This document shows, piece after piece, positions 1 to 7,666 of a stretch of DNA of 64,000 nucleotides. The stretch is from Microcella flavibacter (GTDB lineage: Bacteria; Actinomycetota; Actinomycetes; Actinomycetales; Microbacteriaceae), in assembly GCF_012530535.1 (NCBI RefSeq), contig NZ_CP051299.1, positions 372,001 to 436,000 on the forward strand, read 5' to 3'. Position 1 is the first letter of the stretch. Every line of letters begins with the position of its first letter. The notes under the pieces are model-generated. The model worked only from the letters and a program-made list of their open reading frames with translations, made no database searches and was not told the DNA's origin. The position numbers were made by a program, and so were the translations under genes.

Positions 1-1
1 G

Positions 2-265
2 GTGATCGCGGAGAAGAACCGCATCATCGTCGAGGGCATCAACCTCGTCACCAAGCACGTGCGCGTCGGCCAGACCCAGCGCGGCACGAAGACCGGTGGC
101 ATCGAGACCCACGAGGCGTCCATCCACGTGTCCAACGTGGCCGTGGTGGACCCCAAGACCAAGAAGCCGACGCGCGTCGGGCACCGTGAGGAGACCGTCG
201 AGAAGGACGGCATCAGCAAGACGGTGCGCGTGCGCTACGCCAAGAATTCGGGTGAGAAGCTCTAA
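2..265 (+). CDS. rplX: 50S ribosomal protein L24, C-terminal part (5' end outside window)
   Basis: This is the C-terminal 87 residues of ribosomal protein L24, an early-assembly protein of the large subunit. The frame is open from the window edge, and the true start lies upstream; the family is usually 100-120 residues. Recognisable family segments are [17 protein letters not shown] near the start and SNVAVVDP in the middle. Its stop codon overlaps the rplE start in a TAATG arrangement, so the two are translationally coupled members of the spc operon. The GTG at position 2 is internal and is not proposed as a start. Confidence 0.95.
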   Translation: MIAEKNRIIVEGINLVTKHVRVGQTQRGTKTGGIETHEASIHVSNVAVVDPKTKKPTRVGHREETVEKDGISKTVRVRYAKNSGEKL

Positions 266-864
266 TGACCGACACCGCTACCGCCACCGGCGCGGCGACG
301 ACCGAGAAGGTCCAGCCGCGTCTGAAGCAGAAGTACCGCGCCGACATCACGAAGGCGCTCACCGAGGAGTTCGGGTATACCAACCCGCACCAGGTCCCCG
401 GGCTTGTCAAGATCGTCGTCAACACGGGCGTCGGCGAGGCCGCGCGCGACAGCAAGGTGATCGACGGTGCGATCAAGGATCTCACCGCCATCACCGGGCA
501 GAAGCCGCAGGTCACGAAGGCCCGCAAGTCGATCGCGCAGTTCAAGCTGCGCGAGGGCATGCCCATCGGCGCGCACGTCACCCTCCGCGGTGACCGCGCG
601 TGGGAGTTCCTCGACCGTCTGCTCTCGCTCGCGCTGCCCCGCATCCGCGACTTCCGCGGCCTGAGCGCCACGCAGTTCGACGGCAACGGCAACTACACCT
701 TCGGTCTCCAGGAGCAGAGCGTGTTCCACGAGATCGACCAGGACAAGATCGACCGCGTCCGCGGTTTCGACATCACCATCGTGACGACCGCGAAGACGGA
801 CGACGAGGGACGCGCCCTGCTGCGCTCGCTCGGCTTCCCCTTCAAGGCCGCCGACGCCTCCTGA
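265..864 (+). CDS. rplE: 50S ribosomal protein L5
   Basis: L5 (199 aa) binds 5S rRNA and forms part of the central protuberance of the 50S subunit. Conserved stretches include [34 protein letters not shown] and the C-terminal [13 protein letters not shown]. The first 15 residues are a Thr/Ala-rich extension not present in shorter bacterial L5 proteins. The ATG overlaps the rplX stop by one base. It is followed by about 100 bp with two small hairpins and then rpsH; the rpsN gene often found at this point is absent. Confidence 0.97.
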   Translation: MTDTATATGAATTEKVQPRLKQKYRADITKALTEEFGYTNPHQVPGLVKIVVNTGVGEAARDSKVIDGAIKDLTAITGQKPQVTKARKSIAQFKLREGMPIGAHVTLRGDRAWEFLDRLLSLALPRIRDFRGLSATQFDGNGNYTFGLQEQSVFHEIDQDKIDRVRGFDITIVTTAKTDDEGRALLRSLGFPFKAADAS

Positions 865-885
865 CCGAGGCGATCCACTCCACCC

Positions 886-949
886 GGCCCGAGCACTCGG
901 GCCCCGATCGGCTAGGTCCGTCCCCGTGTAACGGGTCCGGAAACCGGAC
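886..949 (+). promoter_or_regulatory. Two small hairpins in the rplE-rpsH gap
   Basis: The 103-bp gap between rplE and rpsH holds two perfect inverted repeats. The first has 7-bp arms (886-892 with 897-903, 4-nt loop) and the second has 6-bp arms (935-940 with 944-949, 3-nt loop). No reading frame for S14 is present here. The hairpins could be processing or attenuation structures, or remnants; nothing in the sequence decides between these. Confidence 0.3.
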
Positions 950-967
950 GAGAACAGGAAAATCATC

Positions 968-1366
968 ATGACGATGACAGATCCGGTCGCAGACATGCTG
1001 ACCAGACTGCGCAACGCCAACTCGGCGTTCCACGAGACCGTGGCGATGCCGAGCTCCAAGCTCAAGAGCCACATCGCCGAGATCCTCAAGCGCGAGGGCT
1101 ACATCTCCGACTGGGCCGTCGAGGACGCCCGCGTCGGCTCGACGCTCACGCTGTCGCTGAAGTACGGCCCGAACCGCGAGCGGTCGATCGCCGGCATCAA
1201 GCGCGTCTCCAAGCCCGGTCTCCGGGTCTACGCCAAGAGCACCGAGATCCCCACGGTCCTCGGCGGGCTCGGCGTGGCCATCCTGTCGACTTCCTCCGGT
1301 CTGCTCACCGACCGTGAGGCGATGAAGAAGGGCGTGGGTGGGGAAGTCCTCGCCTACGTGTGGTGA
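968..1366 (+). CDS. rpsH: 30S ribosomal protein S8
   Basis: S8 (132 aa) binds helix 21 of 16S rRNA and is a primary assembly protein of the small subunit; in other bacteria it is also the spc operon repressor. The start [17 protein letters not shown] and the C-terminal [12 protein letters not shown] and GEVLAYVW segments are diagnostic. An AACAGGAAAATC stretch precedes the ATG, so the upstream ribosome binding site is modest. It is followed by rplF after only 6 bp. Confidence 0.97.
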   Translation: MTMTDPVADMLTRLRNANSAFHETVAMPSSKLKSHIAEILKREGYISDWAVEDARVGSTLTLSLKYGPNRERSIAGIKRVSKPGLRVYAKSTEIPTVLGGLGVAILSTSSGLLTDREAMKKGVGGEVLAYVW

Positions 1367-1372
1367 TCTGAC

Positions 1373-1909
1373 ATGTCCCGCATCGGACGCATGCCCATCG
1401 ACATCCCCGGCGGTGTCGAGGTCACGGTGGACGGCCAGGCCGTCACCGTCAAGGGCCCCAAGGGTCAGCTCTGGCTGACCGTGGCCAGCCCCATCGAGGT
1501 CGCCATCGAGGACAACCAGGTCGTCGTGACCCGTCCCGACGACGAGCGCGCTTCGCGCTCGCTCCACGGCCTCACCCGCACGCTCATCGCCAACAACATC
1601 ATCGGTGTCACCCAGGGCTACTCCAAGGGCCTCGAGGTCGTCGGCACCGGTTACCGCGTTCAGGCGAAGGGCGAGGGCGTCGAGTTCGCGCTCGGCTTCT
1701 CCCACCCCGTCACGGTGAACCCGCCCCAGGGCATCACGTTCACCGTCGAGGGCAACAACAAGCTCACCGTCAGCGGCATCGACAAGCAGGCCGTGGGCGA
1801 GGTCGCAGCGAACATCCGCAAGATCCGCAAGCCCGAGCCGTACAAGGGCAAGGGCGTGCGGTACGCCGGCGAGATCGTGCGCCGCAAGGCCGGAAAGAGT
1901 GGTAAGTGA
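1373..1909 (+). CDS. rplF: 50S ribosomal protein L6
   Basis: L6 (178 aa) is a two-domain RNA-binding protein near the factor-binding site of the 50S subunit. [17 protein letters not shown] opens the protein, and the conserved C-terminal block [14 protein letters not shown] is intact. The length is standard for the family. Its stop codon overlaps an in-frame GTG of the following gene, but the next real start is probably the ATG three bases further on. Confidence 0.97.
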   Translation: MSRIGRMPIDIPGGVEVTVDGQAVTVKGPKGQLWLTVASPIEVAIEDNQVVVTRPDDERASRSLHGLTRTLIANNIIGVTQGYSKGLEVVGTGYRVQAKGEGVEFALGFSHPVTVNPPQGITFTVEGNNKLTVSGIDKQAVGEVAANIRKIRKPEPYKGKGVRYAGEIVRRKAGKSGK

Positions 1910-1911
1910 TC

Positions 1912-2283
1912 ATGGGTCTCGGAACTAGAGGCAAGAGCAAGACCGCGGCCAAGGGCCGCCGTCACGCGCGTCTGCGCAAGCGCATCACCGGCACGGCCGA
2001 CCGGCCGCGCCTGGTCGTCACGCGTTCGGCCCGGCACGTCTTCGTGCAGGTCGTCGACGACGCGAAGGGCCACACCGTGGCCAGCGCCTCCACCATGGAG
2101 GAGAGCATGCGCACGTTCGACGGCGACAAGACCGCCAAGGCGCGCAAGGTCGGCGAGCTCGTCGCCGAGCGCGCGAAGCAGGCGGGCGTCGAGGCCGTCG
2201 TGTTCGACCGCGGTGGAAACCGCTACGCGGGTCGCGTCGCGGCCATCGCCGATGGAGCGCGAGAGGGTGGACTGAGCCTGTGA
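1912..2283 (+). CDS. rplR: 50S ribosomal protein L18
   Basis: L18 (123 aa from this start) binds 5S rRNA together with L5 and L25. The core shows [20 protein letters not shown] and the C-terminal [14 protein letters not shown]. An alternative GTG at 1906 would add two residues and overlap the rplF stop. I prefer the ATG at 1912 because [10 protein letters not shown] is the usual actinobacterial N-terminus. Its stop overlaps the GTG start of rpsE. Confidence 0.95.
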   Translation: MGLGTRGKSKTAAKGRRHARLRKRITGTADRPRLVVTRSARHVFVQVVDDAKGHTVASASTMEESMRTFDGDKTAKARKVGELVAERAKQAGVEAVVFDRGGNRYAGRVAAIADGAREGGLSL

Positions 2284-2969
2284 GTGAGACCGAGAAGGAG
2301 CAGACCGTGGCGGCAGAGGCCCCCGTGGAGACCGCTGCGTCGTCCGAGCCGTCGACCGAGCCCCGCGAGGCCCGTCGAGGCAGCCGCGAGCGCAACCCCA
2401 ACCGCGACCGCGGTGCGCGCGACACCGAGAAGAGCCAGTTCCTCGAGCGCGTCGTGACCATCAACCGCGTGTCGAAGGTCGTCAAGGGCGGCCGTCGCTT
2501 CAGCTTCACCGCCCTCGTGGTGGTCGGAGACGGCAACGGCATGGTCGGCGTCGGCTACGGCAAGGCCCGCGAGGTGCCGACCGCGATCTCGAAGGGCGTC
2601 GAGGAGGCGAAGAAGAACTTCTTCCGCGTCCCGCGCGTCGCCGCGACCATCCCCCACCCCGTCCAGGGTGAGGCCGCCGCCGGTGTGGTGCTCCTGCGCC
2701 CCGCCGCGGCCGGTACCGGTGTCATCGCCGGCGGCCCCGTGCGCGCCGTGCTCGAGTGCGCCGGCATCCACGACGTGCTGAGCAAGTCGCTCGGCTCGTC
2801 GAACACGATCAACATCGTCCACGCGACGGTCGCGGCGCTGAAGCAGCTCGAGGAGCCGCGCGCCGTCGCCGCCCGTCGTGGGCTCGATTTCGAGGACGTC
2901 GCGCCTGCGCGCCTCGTCCGCGCCGAGGCCCTCGCGGCCGAGGCCGCAGCCGGAAAGGCGGGTGCATGA
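2280..2969 (+). CDS. rpsE: 30S ribosomal protein S5 with extended N-terminus
   Basis: S5 (229 aa) acts in translational fidelity and in the mRNA entry channel. The conserved core begins around residue 50 ([21 protein letters not shown]) and includes the G-rich loop [17 protein letters not shown] and the C-terminal domain [19 protein letters not shown]. The first 50 residues are acidic and then arginine-rich, which makes the protein about 60 residues longer than the E. coli version. The GTG start overlaps the rplR stop, and the stop overlaps the rpmD start. Confidence 0.96.
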   Translation: MSETEKEQTVAAEAPVETAASSEPSTEPREARRGSRERNPNRDRGARDTEKSQFLERVVTINRVSKVVKGGRRFSFTALVVVGDGNGMVGVGYGKAREVPTAISKGVEEAKKNFFRVPRVAATIPHPVQGEAAAGVVLLRPAAAGTGVIAGGPVRAVLECAGIHDVLSKSLGSSNTINIVHATVAALKQLEEPRAVAARRGLDFEDVAPARLVRAEALAAEAAAGKAGA

Positions 2970-3154
2970 TGGCCGTCCGCCTGAAGGTGACCCAGATCAA
3001 GTCTGTTATCAGCGAGAAGCAGAACCAGCGCGACACCCTCCGCAGCCTGGGCCTCAAGCGGATCGGCGACTCCGTCGTCCGCGAGGACAGCCCGGTCAAC
3101 CGCGGGTACGTCCGCACGGTCGCTCACCTCGTCAAGGTCGAGGAGATTGACTAA
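2969..3154 (+). CDS. rpmD: 50S ribosomal protein L30
   Basis: This small gene encodes L30 (61 aa), with the typical sequence [12 protein letters not shown], then [14 protein letters not shown] and the C-terminal [16 protein letters not shown]. Two consecutive in-frame ATG codons are available (2966 and 2969); the second gives the usual N-terminus. The first would form an ATGA overlap with the rpsE stop. Its own TAA overlaps the rplO ATG (TAATG), so the block is tightly coupled. Confidence 0.94.
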   Translation: MAVRLKVTQIKSVISEKQNQRDTLRSLGLKRIGDSVVREDSPVNRGYVRTVAHLVKVEEID

Positions 3155-3906
3155 TGACTGAAGAGAAGAAGGACGGGGCCGCGAAGGCTCCGGCCAAGAA
3201 GGCGCCCGCCAAGGCCGCCGCCGAGAAGGCTCCCGCCAAGAAGGCTCCGGCGAAGGCCGCTGCCGACAAGGCTCCCGCCGAGAAGGCTCCCGCCAAGAAG
3301 GCTCCGGCGAAGGCCGCTGCCGACAAGGCGCCGGCCGCCAAGGCCCCCGCCAAGAAGGCCCCGGCGAAGGCCGCCGACACCGCCTCCTCCTCCGACGCCT
3401 CGGCGACGAAGGCTCCGGCGAAGAAGGCCCCGGCCGCGAAGAAGGCCGCTCCGGCCGAGGTCGCGCGCCCCCAGGTCCTCAAGGTGCACCACCTCCGCCC
3501 GGCCCCCGGGTCGAAGAAGGAGCGCACCCGCGTCGGACGCGGTGAGGGCTCGAAGGGCAAGACGGCCGGTCGCGGCACCAAGGGCACGAAGGCGCGCTAC
3601 TCCGTGCGCCCCGGCTTCGAGGGCGGCAACCTGAACTTCGTCATGCGCGCCCCGAAGCTGCGCGGGTTCACCAACCCGTTCCGCGTCGAGTACCAGGTCG
3701 TGAACCTCTCGACCCTGGCCGACCTGTACCCGAAGGGCGGCGACGTCACCATCGGCGACCTGGTCGCCAAGGGTGCGGTGCGCAAGAACGAGAAGGTCAA
3801 GGTTCTCGGCGACGGCGACATTGCGGTTAAGCTCAATGTGTCGGTCGACAAGGTCTCGCGCTCCGCCGAGCAGAAGATCGTGGCCGCCGGCGGTTCCATC
3901 AAGTAG
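3154..3906 (+). CDS. rplO: 50S ribosomal protein L15 with long Lys/Ala/Pro N-terminal extension
   Basis: L15 (250 aa) is a late-assembly protein of the 50S subunit. The recognisable L15 core starts near residue 108 ([21 protein letters not shown], then [15 protein letters not shown]). It ends with the usual Leu/Val-rich C-terminal domain ([20 protein letters not shown]). The first 107 residues are an almost pure AKKAPAK-type repeat, resembling histone-H1-like tails; bacterial L15 is normally about 145-150 residues. The extension is in frame with the TAATG-coupled start, so it is expected to be translated. A strong hairpin follows the stop. Confidence 0.95.
   Translation: MTEEKKDGAAKAPAKKAPAKAAAEKAPAKKAPAKAAADKAPAEKAPAKKAPAKAAADKAPAAKAPAKKAPAKAADTASSSDASATKAPAKKAPAAKKAAPAEVARPQVLKVHHLRPAPGSKKERTRVGRGEGSKGKTAGRGTKGTKARYSVRPGFEGGNLNFVMRAPKLRGFTNPFRVEYQVVNLSTLADLYPKGGDVTIGDLVAKGAVRKNEKVKVLGDGDIAVKLNVSVDKVSRSAEQKIVAAGGSIK
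3184..3450 (+). repeat. In-gene repeat encoding the AKKAPAK tail of L15
   Basis: Degenerate codon repeats for Lys-Lys-Ala-Pro-Ala run through this part of rplO. One exact 30-nt copy pair lies at 3241-3270 and 3298-3327, giving a 57-nt (19-codon) period. Such exact repeats can expand or contract, so the tail length is likely to vary between related strains. Confidence 0.8.
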
Positions 3907-3912
3907 TCGATC

Positions 3913-3941
3913 GGGCGGCCCCCCCACCGCGGGGGCCGCCC
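3913..3941 (+). terminator. Hairpin after rplO
   Basis: An 11-bp perfect GC-only stem (3913-3923 with 3931-3941) closes a 7-nt loop just after the rplO stop. No run of T follows, so it may act as an attenuator or mRNA-stability element between the ribosomal genes and secY rather than a full terminator. Confidence 0.5.
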
Positions 3942-4019
3942 GGCTCTTGGCCCAACCAGGGTCGCCGCATCCCCTGCCGCCGGGCACGGGATGCTCATGG
4001 TTTTTATACGGGAGGTCTC

Positions 4020-5345
4020 GTGTTCAGAGCTATCGGGCGGATCTTCCGCACGCCCGACCTCCGCCGGAAGATCGGTTTCACCCTGGGCATCGTCGCCCTC
4101 TTCCGTCTGGGTTCATTCATCCCCGCGCCGTTCGTGGACTACCAGAACGTGCAGGAGTGCTTGAGCGGCAACGCGGGCACCACCGGGCTCTACCAGCTCG
4201 TCAACCTCTTCAGCGGCGGCGCTCTGCTGCAGCTCTCCATCTTCGCGCTGGGGATCATGCCGTACATCACGGCCTCGATCATCACCCAGCTGCTGCGCGT
4301 GGTCATCCCGCACTTCGACACCCTCTACAAGGAGGGCCAGGCGGGCCAGGCCAAGCTCACCCAGTACACGCGCTACCTCACGATCGCGCTCGCCGTGCTG
4401 CAGTCGACGACCCTCATCACCGTCGCCCGCGCCGGAGCGCTGTTCCCCACCACCTCGGGCATCCCGCAGTGCAGCCAGCTGATCACCAACGACGCCTGGT
4501 ACGCGATCCTTCTCATGGTCATCACCATGACCGCGGGCACCGGTCTCATCATGTGGCTGGGCGAGCTCGTGACCGAGCGCGGCATCGGCAACGGCATGTC
4601 GCTGCTGATCTTCGTGTCGATCGCCGCGACCTTCCCGTCGGCGCTCTGGGCCATCGCCGTCGCGCAGGGCCCGAACATCTTCGTGATCGTCATCGCCGTG
4701 GGCATCCTCGTCATGGCGGCCGTCGTGTTCGTCGAGCAGTCGCAGCGCCGCATTCCCGTGCAGTACGCCAAGCGCATGGTGGGTCGCCGCACCTACGGCG
4801 GCAACAACACCTACATCCCGATCAAGGTCAACATGGCCGGAGTCGTGCCGGTCATCTTCGCCTCGTCGCTGCTGTACCTGCCGGCTCTCGTCGCGCAGTT
4901 CAACCAGCCGCAGGCCGGCCAGACCGCCCCCGAGTGGGTCGTGTGGATCCAGAACAACCTGGTCTCGGGCGACAACCCGATCTACATGGCGGTGTACTTC
5001 CTCCTCATCGTCGGGTTCACGTACTTCTACGTCGCGATCACCTTCAACCCGGAGGAGGTCGCGGACAACATGAAGAAGTACGGCGGCTTCATCCCGGGCA
5101 TCCGCGCCGGCCGCCCGACCGCCGAGTACCTCGACTACGTGCTGACCCGCGTGACGCTGCCCGGCTCGCTGTACCTCGGCCTGCTGGCGCTCATCCCGCT
5201 CATCGCCCTGGCGACCATCGGCGCCAACCAGAACTTCCCCTTCGGCGGGGCGAGCATCCTCATCATCGTCGGCGTCGGCCTCGAGACGGTGAAGCAGATC
5301 GACGCGCAGCTGCAGCAGCGCCACTACGAGGGGCTGCTGAAGTGA
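4020..5345 (+). CDS. secY: Preprotein translocase subunit SecY
   Basis: SecY (441 aa) is the channel-forming membrane subunit of the Sec translocase. Ten transmembrane helices are visible as hydrophobic runs. Family landmarks include IFALGIMPYITASIITQLL in the second helix and the cytoplasmic loop RRIPVQYAKR. The GTG start is set by a very good ribosome binding site (GGAGG at 4011-4015, 4 nt spacing). Its last codons overlap the adk GTG start. Length and order (rplO-secY-adk) are standard. Confidence 0.97.
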   Translation: MFRAIGRIFRTPDLRRKIGFTLGIVALFRLGSFIPAPFVDYQNVQECLSGNAGTTGLYQLVNLFSGGALLQLSIFALGIMPYITASIITQLLRVVIPHFDTLYKEGQAGQAKLTQYTRYLTIALAVLQSTTLITVARAGALFPTTSGIPQCSQLITNDAWYAILLMVITMTAGTGLIMWLGELVTERGIGNGMSLLIFVSIAATFPSALWAIAVAQGPNIFVIVIAVGILVMAAVVFVEQSQRRIPVQYAKRMVGRRTYGGNNTYIPIKVNMAGVVPVIFASSLLYLPALVAQFNQPQAGQTAPEWVVWIQNNLVSGDNPIYMAVYFLLIVGFTYFYVAITFNPEEVADNMKKYGGFIPGIRAGRPTAEYLDYVLTRVTLPGSLYLGLLALIPLIALATIGANQNFPFGGASILIIVGVGLETVKQIDAQLQQRHYEGLLK

Positions 5346-5932
5346 GCGCCCGCCTGCTGCTCATCGGGCCGCCCGGCGCGGGCAAGGGCACCCAGGCGGT
5401 GCGGCTCTCCGCCTCGCTCGGCGTCCCCGCGATCTCCACCGGCGACATCTTCCGCGAGAACGTCCGCAGCGAGACCGAGCTCGGCACGAAGGCCAAGGCG
5501 TACATGGACGCCGGCGACAACGTTCCCGACTCGCTCACCAACGACCTCGTGCGCGATCGGCTCGCGCAGAGCGACTGCGCCGAGGGGTTCCTGCTCGACG
5601 GCTACCCGCGCACGACCGACCAGGTCCGCGCGCTCGACGAGTTCCTCGCCGAGCACGGCACGGCGATGGACGTCGTCATCGAGCTCGTCGCCGACCCCGA
5701 CGTCGTCGTGGAGCGCCTCAAGAAGCGCGCGCTCGACCAGGGCCGCAGCGATGACGACGAGTCCGTCGTGCGCCACCGGCTCGAGGTCTACCGTCAGCAG
5801 ACGGCGCCGCTGATCGACCTGTACGACGGTCGCGGGATGCTCGCGAAGGTCGACGGCATCGGCGAGATCGACGAGGTCACGGCCCGCATCTCCGAGGCGC
5901 TCGCCGCCCGCGGCATCCTCGTCTCCGACTGA
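5342..5932 (+). CDS. adk: Adenylate kinase (short-LID form)
   Basis: Adenylate kinase (196 aa) interconverts ATP + AMP and 2 ADP. The P-loop GPPGAGKGTQ is at residues 9-18. FLLDGYPRT carries the conserved nucleotide-binding region, and the LID is the short form (RRxxD-like region reduced to ALDQGRSDDDESVVRHRL) without zinc-binding cysteines. The GTG start overlaps the secY stop (GTGA). In many related operons map follows adk; here a 187-bp gap and infA follow instead. Confidence 0.96.
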   Translation: MSARLLLIGPPGAGKGTQAVRLSASLGVPAISTGDIFRENVRSETELGTKAKAYMDAGDNVPDSLTNDLVRDRLAQSDCAEGFLLDGYPRTTDQVRALDEFLAEHGTAMDVVIELVADPDVVVERLKKRALDQGRSDDDESVVRHRLEVYRQQTAPLIDLYDGRGMLAKVDGIGEIDEVTARISEALAARGILVSD

Positions 5933-5957
5933 GACGGGCCGGAGCGACACGCCCGAG

Positions 5958-5987
5958 TTGCTCGGCGCCCGCTCTATCACCTAAGCT
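5958..5987 (+). promoter_or_regulatory. Candidate promoter upstream of infA
   Basis: TTGCTC (5958-5963) and TAAGCT (5982-5987) are separated by 18 nt, a plausible housekeeping promoter in the adk-infA gap. The predicted leader of about 125 nt contains a short hairpin (6007-6012 with 6016-6021). The -35 is imperfect, so this is a weak call. Confidence 0.4.
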
Positions 5988-6119
5988 TGACCCTTGGTGC
6001 TTTCGGCACGCCTTCGGCGTGTCGACGTAACGCGTCTGACGTGCAGTTGACGCGACCTTCGACAGGTGCCATCGAACCGCACGACCAGCGAATCCCCAAC
6101 TTTTAGCGACGAAGAGGCT

Positions 6120-6341
6120 ATGGCCAAAAAAGACGGTGTCATCGAAATCGAGGGCGCAGTGGTTGAAGCACTGCCCAACGCCATGTTCCGCGTCGAACTG
6201 ACCAACGGACACAAGGTTCTCGCCCACATCTCGGGCAAGATGCGTCAGCACTACATCCGCATCCTCCCGGAGGACCGCGTGATCGTGGAGCTGAGCCCCT
6301 ACGACCTGACCCGCGGCCGGATCGTCTACCGCTACAAGTAA
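6120..6341 (+). CDS. infA: Translation initiation factor IF-1
   Basis: IF-1 (73 aa) binds the ribosomal A site during initiation. It is a single OB-fold: [20 protein letters not shown], then [20 protein letters not shown] and the C-terminal [13 protein letters not shown]. The length is exactly typical. I chose the ATG before AKKDG rather than the upstream in-frame start at 6066, because the added residues have no counterpart in the family and GAAGAGG lies just before the ATG. Confidence 0.97.
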   Translation: MAKKDGVIEIEGAVVEALPNAMFRVELTNGHKVLAHISGKMRQHYIRILPEDRVIVELSPYDLTRGRIVYRYK

Positions 6342-6414
6342 CGGGACCGCTGCACAAGGAACGGCCCGGGATCCCACCCGGCGCACGAGGCCAGCGAAAC
6401 CCAAAGGAAGAACC

Positions 6415-6528
6415 ATGAAGGTCAACCCCAGCGTCAAGCCCATCTGCGACAAGTGCAAGGTGATCCGCCGCCACGGCAACGTGATGGTCATCTGCGAGAA
6501 CCCCCGCCATAAGCAGCGTCAGGGCTAG
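6415..6528 (+). CDS. rpmJ: 50S ribosomal protein L36 (zinc-binding form)
   Basis: A 37-residue reading frame encodes L36 beginning [17 protein letters not shown] and ending [10 protein letters not shown]. The CxxC pair, the third Cys and the His form the zinc ribbon of the C+ type of L36. A good ribosome binding site (AAGGAAG) lies 5-6 nt upstream. It sits in the standard place between infA and rpsM. Confidence 0.96.
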   Translation: MKVNPSVKPICDKCKVIRRHGNVMVICENPRHKQRQG

Positions 6529-6572
6529 CGCCCTGCCGCGTCGCGGCGCTCACAACTGAACACGAACACAAG

Positions 6573-6636
6573 GCAGCTCCACTAGACCGCTTCGGCGGTG
6601 GACACCCCGGGCGGGAGGCCCGGGCACCGGAGCTGC
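6573..6636 (+). ncRNA. Possible structured leader upstream of rpsM
   Basis: The rpmJ-rpsM gap can fold into a three-way junction. An outer 8-bp helix (6573-6580 with 6629-6636) encloses a hairpin with a UUCG tetraloop (6586-6590 with 6595-6599) and a CCCGGG hairpin (6606-6611 with 6619-6624). All arms are perfect matches. The position before rpsM suggests ribosomal-protein feedback control, but that role is inference. Confidence 0.4.
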
Positions 6637-6669
6637 TCCACACCTCCCCGCATCACAGAAGGAGCCATC

Positions 6670-7044
6670 ATGGCCCGTCTTGCCGGAGTCGACATCCCGC
6701 GCGATAAGCGCGTGGAAGTCGCCTTGACCTACATCTACGGCGTCGGCCGCACCCGTGCGGTGCAGACCCTCGACGCCACCGGGATCGACCGCAACATCCG
6801 CGTGAAGGACCTCACCGACGACCAGCTCGTCAGCCTCCGCGACCACATCGAGGGCACGTTCAAGGTGGAGGGCGACCTCCGCCGCGAGGTCGCCGCCGAC
6901 ATCCGCCGCAAGGTCGAGATCGGCTCCTACGAGGGCATCCGCCACCGCCGCGGCCTGCCCGTGCGCGGTCAGCGCACCAAGACCAACGCTCGTACCCGCA
7001 AGGGCCCGAAGCGCACCGTCGCCGGCAAGAAGAAGGCGCGATAG
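6670..7044 (+). CDS. rpsM: 30S ribosomal protein S13
   Basis: S13 (124 aa) sits in the head of the 30S subunit and contacts P-site tRNA and L5. [21 protein letters not shown] opens the protein. The helix-two-turns-helix region and the basic C-terminal tail ([20 protein letters not shown]) are intact. The ATG is preceded by AGAAGGAG, an excellent ribosome binding site. Confidence 0.97.
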   Translation: MARLAGVDIPRDKRVEVALTYIYGVGRTRAVQTLDATGIDRNIRVKDLTDDQLVSLRDHIEGTFKVEGDLRREVAADIRRKVEIGSYEGIRHRRGLPVRGQRTKTNARTRKGPKRTVAGKKKAR

Positions 7045-7095
7045 TCCCGGGGTCACCCCGCGACCATCCCTTCGACCTCGTTCTAGGAGAAAACC

Positions 7096-7494
7096 ATGGC
7101 AGCACCGAAGTCGGCCGCTCGCAAGCCGCGTCGTAAAGAGAAGAAGAGCATCGCCGTGGGCCAGGCCCACATCAAGTCGACGTTCAACAACACCATCGTG
7201 TCGATCACCGACCCCAGCGGGGCCGTCATCAGCTGGGCGTCGTCCGGCCAGGTCGGCTTCAAGGGCTCGCGCAAGTCGACCCCCTTCGCCGCGCAGCTGG
7301 CCGCCGAGTCGGCCGCCCGCCAGGCGCAGGAGCACGGCATGAAGAAGGTCGACGTCTTCGTCAAGGGCCCCGGCTCGGGCCGCGAGACCGCGATCCGCTC
7401 GCTCCAGGCCGCCGGCCTCGAGGTCGGCTCGATCAGCGATGTGACGCCCCAGGCGCACAACGGCTGCCGGCCGCCCAAGCGCCGCCGCGTCTAG
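7096..7494 (+). CDS. rpsK: 30S ribosomal protein S11
   Basis: S11 (132 aa) lies in the platform of the 30S subunit near the mRNA exit. Conserved segments are [16 protein letters not shown], the mid-region [17 protein letters not shown] and the C-terminal [24 protein letters not shown] stands about 7 nt before the ATG. No rpsD follows, which is common in this order of actinobacteria. Confidence 0.97.
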   Translation: MAAPKSAARKPRRKEKKSIAVGQAHIKSTFNNTIVSITDPSGAVISWASSGQVGFKGSRKSTPFAAQLAAESAARQAQEHGMKKVDVFVKGPGSGRETAIRSLQAAGLEVGSISDVTPQAHNGCRPPKRRRV

Positions 7495-7508
7495 TCGCAC
7501 CGCAGTCC

Positions 7509-7549
7509 GGTCGCACGGGGGAGCGCCTCACCGCCTCCGCCGTGCGACC
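7509..7549 (+). terminator. Hairpin after rpsK
   Basis: A 10-bp perfect stem (7509-7518 with 7540-7549) and an inner GGAG/CTCC pair lie 15 nt after the rpsK stop. There is no T-run. It may be a partial terminator or an RNA-processing site that separates rpoA expression from the r-protein genes. Confidence 0.45.
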
Positions 7550-7599
7550 GCCCCGGCGGCGCCCCGTGCCGCTCGTACGACCTCATAACTCAACACACT

Positions 7600-7648
7600 C
7601 GACGAGCCAGCCACTCGTCGCGCCACAAGTGTCATATAGCGGACACTT
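7600..7648 (+). promoter_or_regulatory. Paired inverted repeats upstream of rpoA
   Basis: Two perfect 7-bp inverted repeats occur in a row before rpoA: 7600-7606 with 7614-7620 (7-nt loop), and 7627-7633 with 7642-7648 (8-nt, AT-rich spacer). The second ends 18 nt before the start codon. It could be an operator (AAGTGTC-N8-GACACTT) or an RNA hairpin close to the ribosome binding site. Confidence 0.4.
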
Positions 7649-7666
7649 CGCCGAAAGGAATCAATA

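Noticed and set aside
1906-1911. GTG at 1906 as the start of rplR
   Set aside because: It overlaps the rplF stop and would add only two residues; the family N-terminus [10 protein letters not shown] begins at the ATG at 1912.
3241-3327. Assembly artefact as the cause of the rplO repeat
   Set aside because: The repeat units are imperfect outside one 30-nt pair and the frame stays open and coupled at both ends, so a real low-complexity extension is more likely than a duplicated read.
4003-4010. TTTATAC as a -10 element of secY
   Set aside because: It directly touches the secY ribosome binding site, so a transcript starting from it would lose that site, and no -35 is present at the right distance.
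7495-7666. Loss of rpsD between rpsK and rpoA
   Set aside because: The gene is absent here, but in Micrococcales rpsD is commonly elsewhere, so this is an ordinary arrangement and not a finding.
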